A stretch of 64,000 nucleotides of DNA, taken from NCBI RefSeq assembly GCF_014356525.2, contig NC_052510.1:14990778-15054777 (forward strand), given 5' to 3'. The position numbers and the translations under genes are program-made. Each line of letters opens with the position of its first letter. Positions within the stretch are counted from its first letter, which is position 1. Positions 56,872 to 64,000 of this stretch are shown piece by piece. The notes below the pieces were generated by a model, which saw nothing but the letters and a program-made list of their open reading frames with translations, made no database searches and was not told where the DNA came from. The DNA is from Nilaparvata lugens (taxonomy: Eukaryota > Arthropoda > Insecta > Hemiptera > Delphacidae).

Positions 56872-58099
56872 CTGGAATCAACCGCAACAAATATTACCTC
56901 CCATGATTTCTTATAGAATTCTACTGTTTTCATTTGTACTGTCTGTCATTTCTCCTGTTCAATTCTACTGTTTGAGCTAAAAGTTTTTTTTTATTTGTCG
57001 GTGTCCCACAAAAAATCGCACCAAGAACAACTTGGCTATAGAAGTGCCCTTGAAATAAAAGATTCCAATGTACTAAAATGAAGGTACTCAAAGTTACTCT
57101 GAATAGAAACATCGGACAAATTACCTCCGTGGAGTTTTACAAGAGAAGAACGAAACTTCTTAATAAAGGAGCCAACTTTCACTTTTTTACATAATCCTGT
57201 ATTTTATTTCTTCAGAAAGTGTTTTCATATTTTGTGAATGTGAATTTACTTCAACAAGTTTAACATCCCGTGAAATCTGTCAACAACTCTAATGATATTG
57301 TACTGTATTATGCAGGGGTTATTTACATATTTCACCGATTAGACCTACGCTAAACAGTGTAATTGAAAAATATTTTTACAGTATATTATAAGAAGATTAA
57401 TTTTTATCTTTCTTCGAGTTTATGGCTACTTCAATTTTATACATGGGTGATGAAGTTGGTGAGATTATCAAACAAATAACCATACACTTTCCTGAATTGG
57501 CACCCAAAACTATCAAGCAGTAGGTACCATATTCAATGTTTCCTAAATGCATTATGAAATAATATAGCCATGCACCACATTCTGTCAGAGTTTGTACAAG
57601 TAGTTCAAATCCAGACTTGAAGCATTGAAAACTTGAAAGTTTCCAATCTCAAAAGGGCTGTACAACAGTAAGTACCCAAAGCATACAAGTCAAGCTAATG
57701 TATCTCAGCTCTCAGGCCTATGCATTGAAGAATCTGTATTGCTATGTAATTGGATTAGCATCGGAAACTGGTCTCATAACAACAGACTTGAAACTTGGAC
57801 TTGGGAGAGAGAGTTTCAAATTGAGCTCTCCAACCATACCCCTCACATCCCTTAGACCCCCTCACCACTTATAAAACGGCTGACTACTTAGGAGGGGGGG
57901 GAACAATACAAATTGTTGTTGAGCACATTTGCACAGTTTTGATCAAATTCTGCACAGGAGGTCAATATAGTTTTCGAGCCAATAAGTGAAAGGACCATTA
58001 TGGGCCTACAAGCCTGCATCTCTTCACTTCGCATCGTTGGGATAACACAGAAACCGCTGTGATGCGACCTTCCCTTTAATAACTTGTTATTGTGATAAG

Positions 58100-58100
<1 letters not shown>

Positions 58101-58135
<35 letters not shown>
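58101..58135 (+). repeat. (GT)n microsatellite
   Basis: About 17 perfect GT units, followed by GCGCGTGTGTGC. Confidence 0.97.
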
Positions 58136-58137
<2 letters not shown>

Positions 58138-59645
58138 CGCGCGTGTGTGCAACGAAGATTGGAATCCAAGTGAGGGGAAAGTATTGGAGTGGGGGTCTCA
58201 AGCTCAAGTACTTGGCGCCAATAGATTTCATTTACAAACAATGGAGATTGATTTTTCTATCACACTCATCAGTCTTTTTAATCTCTCACAATTAACTCTC
58301 TCCAATTGTTCCCATTTCCAATGTTTTGGGAAATTCCTGGGATACATTTGTTCTTTGTTAGGAATAGTTGTCCTTGTTCAGTGTCCATTATCTTGTTTCA
58401 GTAGTAAATCGATTGAAATTCTGTACATACTTCGATCACATTACGTGTGATACGAACGTATCTGTACTATTTGGTTTATTCTACTATCTCAGTAAATGTA
58501 TTAAAGCATTTTGCTTTTCTTCGAAAACTATACATTTTTGAAATTGATTTCTTGAAAACTCATGATTACTTTGTTTAATTATATTACTCATGGACATAAA
58601 CTTGATATACTGTATTAACTTGAATAAACTGAATACTGTATTATCAGTTGATTATCAAGTAGATTTCTTGGAACATTGAAAAAATCAAATTATTCTGATT
58701 TCAAGTTCAATTTATAAATATGTCTCAACTATTCAAACTGATTGACCTAATCTGCTAGGCTACTATCTAGTGAACTACTTTAGACTGATCTAATAATTTT
58801 GAATGTAATAACAAACAAATTATGCTAAATTTTATTATATTTCTGAATTCGGACATATACTCTATCCTTTAAAGAGATCATTTTTCCTCAAGAAGATTCA
58901 ATATTACTCTTATATATGGAGTAAAGTTAGTTTTACATGGAGAATCTAATCAGATCTTTCAACTAAAAAGCCTTAAATCTCCTCTCGAATTTCCTCAACT
59001 TTTCTAGCCTTCTTACGATCTACTCTCTCATTTCAGCAATTTTCCAGTTCCACACCTAGTTCCCAATATTCTCACTACTTTACCTCAATATTTTTCCTTT
59101 TTTTGTCTCAGTACTTCTCAATCTCCTATTCCCCCAACTTTTGTCTCAGTATTTCTCTACCTACTATTCCCCCAACACACATTTTCTTATTTCCTCCTCT
59201 TCTCATACCCTTTCCTTTCCCATCTTTACCTCCTACATTTTTTCCTACCTTATCCAATAACTAACCTGTTCTCCCTCAACACCTCCCCGCTCTCTTTTAT
59301 TATTATTTAGTTTCTCGCTTGTCAAAAGCAACGGGTGGCATATTCGGTAGGGCCTGACTAGCGTGACTGGTTAGCACTATTCCTGTTGACTGCCAAATTG
59401 GGAAGAAAACATCTGCAAAGGCAAGCTTAAACGAAAAACAAACGAAAAAAGCTGCTCTAAAAAACGCGACAAACTCAGCGCGTGACAAACTTTATCTGGG
59501 AATTATTGCCGTGCTGCACAATTATTCAGAATGCGCCCCAAAGCAACAAACAACCAGAAAAAAGATAAATAAAAATGAAATATAAAAGGCTTTATTCCAT
59601 AGTTTACTCATTCTTCAACTCATTTTCCACCACTTACACATTTTC

Positions 59646-59935
59646 TTGTGTTCTCTGTCCTTTTTTCTCTCTCTTAGTCTCTCTCAGTCACTCACTCTCT
59701 CTTTTACACCCTATCTAAGCCACTGTTTCACTCTCTTTCACTGTCCTATATCATTCTTTCTCTCTCTCTATCTACCTCTAACTCTATATCTATCTCTTTC
59801 GCTCTCTCTCTCTCCCTCCCTGAGGCCCAATCCCTCTTTCACTCTCTTGTTCAATCTCTCATCAACGCTACCTCTGTCACTCTCAATCTCATTATATTTC
59901 ACTCTCACTCCATCAGTACCCTCACTCACTTAGCG
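59646..59935 (+). repeat. (CT)n-rich low-complexity tract
   Basis: Repeated CTCTCTC and CACTCTC blocks; the 95-codon frame across it is an artefact. Confidence 0.85.
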
Positions 59936-62900
59936 CGTCAATAATAAACGAAAGAACTCTTTCGAAAAAGTTGAGGATATTTCTTCATTGTCTCCTATAA
60001 TTATAGAGTAGGTTCTGTATAACTTTTGTTGTGAGCAACTTTGAAAGAAACTTTTAGTTTTATGGTTCAATGCTCATTGATGGCCTTGACTAGTTCTAAC
60101 AAAGGTTTTCCGTACAACTCGTATTAGAATTTCAATGTATTTTTTTCACATTGATATGGGCTTAAAACCATTGAAGGAATGGAGTAGAATACAAATCACT
60201 AGAGAAATATTGCAATAGTAAGCATAAATATTTGAAAGTAATTGAAGCGACTCCATAACATTGAATACCCAAAAACGATGAACCCAACAATAATTATTGA
60301 TTCAACTAGTTTTCCACTATGCATTAACATTAAGCATTTACGATCAGATTAATAGAAAGTGGTTGAATAGTAATATTTATTCTAATGCTTATCCTATTTT
60401 GATAATTATTTCTATTGCTCGAAATAGATTGATATCTGAGCACAATACAACACAACATATTATTTTAGTATTGAATATCGTCATTGTAACTATGATGTTT
60501 TATAATTAAAACTTTTTTGAAGTTGAGTGTAGAACTAGATGGAACATATTTCATTTGCATTTAACATAGAATCTTCGAGATCAAGAGAAGACATGAGAAG
60601 GCACTCGTACTCAAGGTAACAAAAAATCCTATTGAAAACGGGGTCATTCCAATATTCCCCAGCGTAAATTCTAGTTACAAGATGGCCCTCAATATTCCTA
60701 GACTCATGTCTGCAGCTCATATTACAAAACTATTACTGTAGTTTGATAGGTAGGGATAATGATGAGGATGAGATCACTACTCGTAGTTCGACACTGATCA
60801 ACTTATTAAATTTCCAATCGAGGTTTATCGTTCGAGCTTGGAATTTGCATCGCCGTCAAAACAGGTTGCCGATAAAATTCAATCACACGACAAGACGTGA
60901 GCCATCCTGATGCAAATATTTGCACACATGGCTTCAACAACAAGACATGTATGAGTGTAAAATTATGCATACCGTACGTACTTGTTTACAAATACCGTAT
61001 AAAAAGTTTTTCGTTGAGACGTAATAGAGCTGTTTTCATACAAATATTTACCCAAAATTGAAAGATAACTATAGAGTAGTATCATAATATATGAATATAA
61101 AACTGGAATTATTATGCACACCGTACGTTCTCGAGTATAACAAAGAGTATAAAAGTTGTTTGATGTAATTAAATCATAGATTCTTTCTACAGTATCGTAC
61201 CTAGTATGATGAGAATGCTATTGGATGAATAAAGTGCTTGTAAGTTTCTGTTGATCTTCATTGAAGAAGTTGTTCTGAAACTAAGTTCAATAAGATAGAG
61301 AGAAGATTTGAAGCGGGCAACTAAGAGAGAAAGTTCGATAAGAAAGTACACAGCCTGAACCCTGAAGATAGAGGAAATTTTCATGTCTATCTACATAGAT
61401 ACTGGCATGATACTTAGATCAGGCTACGTTTTTTATAAAAATTCGAGAGAGAAACCGTTTTGGGTCGAGTCTGTTGTTTCTCTACAATGATTGTGATAAT
61501 GTGTGATTATATTTTAAAAAATGGTCTTAAATTTGAGAATAGAGAATAATCTAATGATATAAAGTAAGTGCTGGAAAGGAAGATGCTGGTTTTAATGGAA
61601 GCCGGTATGGATGAGGAAATGATTGATTTCATAAAGGACACCAGTTTCTCTGTGATTAGGAGAATTTGTATGTAGAGGATGTGTATTCTCTATTGATTAA
61701 TCAATATCTAGTTCAATTTGATAAAACTATTTCAAGTTTAAAATATTCCAACCATACACGGCACTATTTAGAATGTATAATCAATTCAAATGGAACAAAA
61801 TAAGAGAAAGGGTTGAGCTTGGAAATTGTAAAGTTCAAGGTTAATTAAGAAAGGGGTGGAAAAGATAAAATTCATGGAAAAGAGTGGAATAAATGAGTTT
61901 TGGCCAACGAGAAAAAGAAGGGAAAACAATTATTGTGAGATAAATACAATAAGAGAGGAACAAGAACCTGGATGCGACATTCAAGAGGAAGCAGATCGCT
62001 TTTCAAAGAGACTGAACAAGATGGATGGAAAGAGGAAGGTGGAAATAAGGCGGAGAATTCTCTCTCATTTGAAATCATTTTTCGTGCCGGTAAAAGAGAT
62101 AAAGCGGTATAAGCTCCAGCTAAGCGTCGTTTCTGCAACTCAACATAAAGCAGTAAAAAAATATTAAGTCCCTATCCGCCAAGATGAAATGGTAAGTTGA
62201 AAGGAATTTAAAAAATGTGAGAATATGATGAAGAGAAAAGGTAAAATAATGAAACATGAAAAAGGAAAGAAAACTTGAATCTAATGAATTAGCATCAAGG
62301 ATTTTCCGGAATTCATCTGCAAGTTTCAAATAATGAAACTCCAAGCAGTGCAATGAATATTGTACTTCATTTGGAAGGAAAGCCCGTAAGTTTGAATGCA
62401 CCATTTCGGATTGATCTGTTGGTTATACTCGAAATGAAACACGTTTTAATAAATGCGCCCATACATACATATGATCGTAGATTAGCTTTAAACGTTGATG
62501 GGCCTTACAGACTAGGTGTCATGAAAACTCTAATCTCACCAAATTCATATCCTAACGCTCATTAGACAAACTTACAAAAACTTGAAATCATGCAAAACAA
62601 CAAATATCTTGTGGAACTTCATAAAATAACTCTTCAAATCCTAACCCTTAATATTAAACCCATTTGCTTTAATTTTTATTTAAAATTTGCTTCATCTTAT
62701 AAAGATATGTCATGTAGATGATATAATGAAAGATGATATAATGATATGTAGATTTTGACCTTCGAAAATATTCGTTTTGATATTGAGAATAGATTCAACA
62801 TCTTTTGAAAACAATCCAGTTGAAACAAATCTAGTGGTACCCATAATAATAGGTGTTATTGCTGTCACTTATTGCTGTTCTATTAGTAATATTATTCATA

Positions 62901-63479
62901 ACATCAAAAAAGTTGACATTAATCGAATTGAGGCTTTCTCAAATTGATTCGAAAAATTTGTTCTAGGAATAGGATTCCAAAAGGAGCACCTTCAAACCTC
63001 CTTTTGTAATTAAAGGTACTCCTTTTGAAAACCTCTTCCTAACATCAATTTCATTTTCAAAATTGAACTCAATTCAAAATCCAAACTGAATTCTATTTCC
63101 GTTTTATTTGTTCTGTTAGTTCTTTAAAAAAAAACAATATAATTTTCATAGGAGCTATTCTTGAACAGCTCTTGGAGTTTTAAAATAAGTTTAGTTTTCA
63201 AATCATGACCTTGCCTGTTTCAGCCTAGATTATAACCTGGTAAACTTTCCTCAAAATAATACCGAGGGTCAGGATGCTATTCGTATCCTTTTTATTTATT
63301 TTCATCCCTCGCAATCATTTTGGCAAGGCTATCCGGTTTTTTGTTACGCTCCCAACTTTCAAAATAGTTTCAACCTTTTCCGTTCAATGTAGAACGTAGT
63401 TCTGTCGGTTACTCTATAATTGAATATTTTATAAAAAAAGTAAGCAACGTCAAAAAAAATATAAGGAAACTATGACATG

Positions 63480-63660
63480 CAATGCGTGACGACAGTTACG
63501 GATGTCTAAGGAGACGATCGTCTGCAGACAGTCTGTGGACGCTCTCACAACGCGCTCGTTGGTCTGAAGCCGACTGAAGTCGCGACGCGAGCGACAAACG
63601 CAAAACGCCGCAAAAATCCCTACCAAATTTCCCTTTGCGCCCAGAATTTCCCTGTCCTTG
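63480..63660. promoter_or_regulatory. CpG-rich patch upstream, possible promoter region
   Basis: ACAACGCGCTCGTTGGTC, GTCGCGACGCGAGCGACAAA and CGCAAAACGCCGCAAAAATC within AT-rich DNA. It lies about 6.8 kb upstream of the start codon, so it could hold a non-coding first exon of the transporter. No core promoter motif could be assigned. Confidence 0.25.
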
Positions 63661-64000
63661 ATCTTAGCCGTCGACCAGCGAGGCTAGACAACAAAATAAT
63701 ATTTGTTCCAGAATTCCCCGACCTATGCACGGAATACTATAGCGTACAAATCGTAAATAAAGTTGAGTACTACTTCTACAAATACTACTGGGGAGGGATG
63801 GGAGGTGTTTATTGAATTTGACGGCAATGGTAAGGGGGGGGGATCGTAAGTATCGTAGAATGCTTTCTGAGAAAAGGGTGGGGGTGGGAGTTTCTAGAAG
63901 CGAGGAACCGACTTGAGGATTCAATATATTTCTGACAAGAAATGGTTTTGCTTATATGGAGAAATTCTTGATTGTTTTTCGAGGTTGGTGAGAGCGAGTG

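Larger units (their letters stand above)
56872..64000. other. 5' flank of the transporter coding region
   Basis: Either upstream intergenic DNA or a 5' UTR intron. Contents: a GT microsatellite (58101-58135), pyrimidine-rich stretches (59040-59290, 59646-59935), AT-rich DNA and a CpG-rich patch (63480-63660). No protein-coding exon I can support on either strand. Confidence 0.55.

Noticed and set aside
61856..62167. 103-codon Lys/Glu/Arg-rich frame
   Set aside because: Charge-rich because of purine-rich DNA; no recognisable motif, no splice signals and the opposite strand is open as well.

Overview
This window is animal, most likely insect, nuclear DNA. It is AT-rich, its genes have long introns, and it is crowded with MITEs, LINE 3' ends, a tRNA-derived SINE, a mariner relic and simple repeats. 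No bacterial or phage operon, CRISPR array or rRNA is visible. A hemipteran is my guess from repeat style and the snake-like protease homologue; I could not test it.

One gene organises the window: a complete 12-coding-exon Na+/Cl- dependent monoamine transporter (SLC6 family, dopamine/noradrenaline/octopamine branch) on the minus strand. It runs from a start codon at 56809 to a stop at 318. All twelve exons were joined by hand: every splice phase matches, and the product is 680 residues with 12 transmembrane segments. Intron 1 is about 26.5 kb and the others are 1.1-9 kb. Two neighbouring introns (3 and 4) use GC rather than GT donors, and each splits a glycine codon. The C-terminus resembles vertebrate DAT/NET more than the fly dopamine transporter as I recall it, so dopamine versus octopamine specificity is left open.

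Intron 8 holds a second gene on the opposite strand: an S1 serine-protease homologue (13546-14484) without the catalytic His and Ser and without a recognisable activation site. It is probably a secreted, non-catalytic snake-like homologue; its 5' end is uncertain.

The rest is intron and flank. Introns 2-10 carry LINE fragments (3.4-4.5, 16.4-17.7 and 22.7 kb), a fold-back mariner (25.9-26.6 kb), a SINE split by a MITE (23.3-23.8 kb), several palindromic MITE families, and tandem repeats pressed against exon 5 on both sides. Intron 1 carries a 1.45 kb composite palindrome (36.4-37.9 kb), a MITE with repeated CACGTG palindromes (32.3 kb), long polypurine and polypyrimidine tracts (45.6-47.0 kb) and a 550 bp direct duplication (49.6/50.8 kb). 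The 56.9-64 kb flank upstream of the transporter has no coding sequence I can support; CpG-rich patches at 48.5 and 63.5 kb are possible sites for an upstream non-coding exon or promoter.
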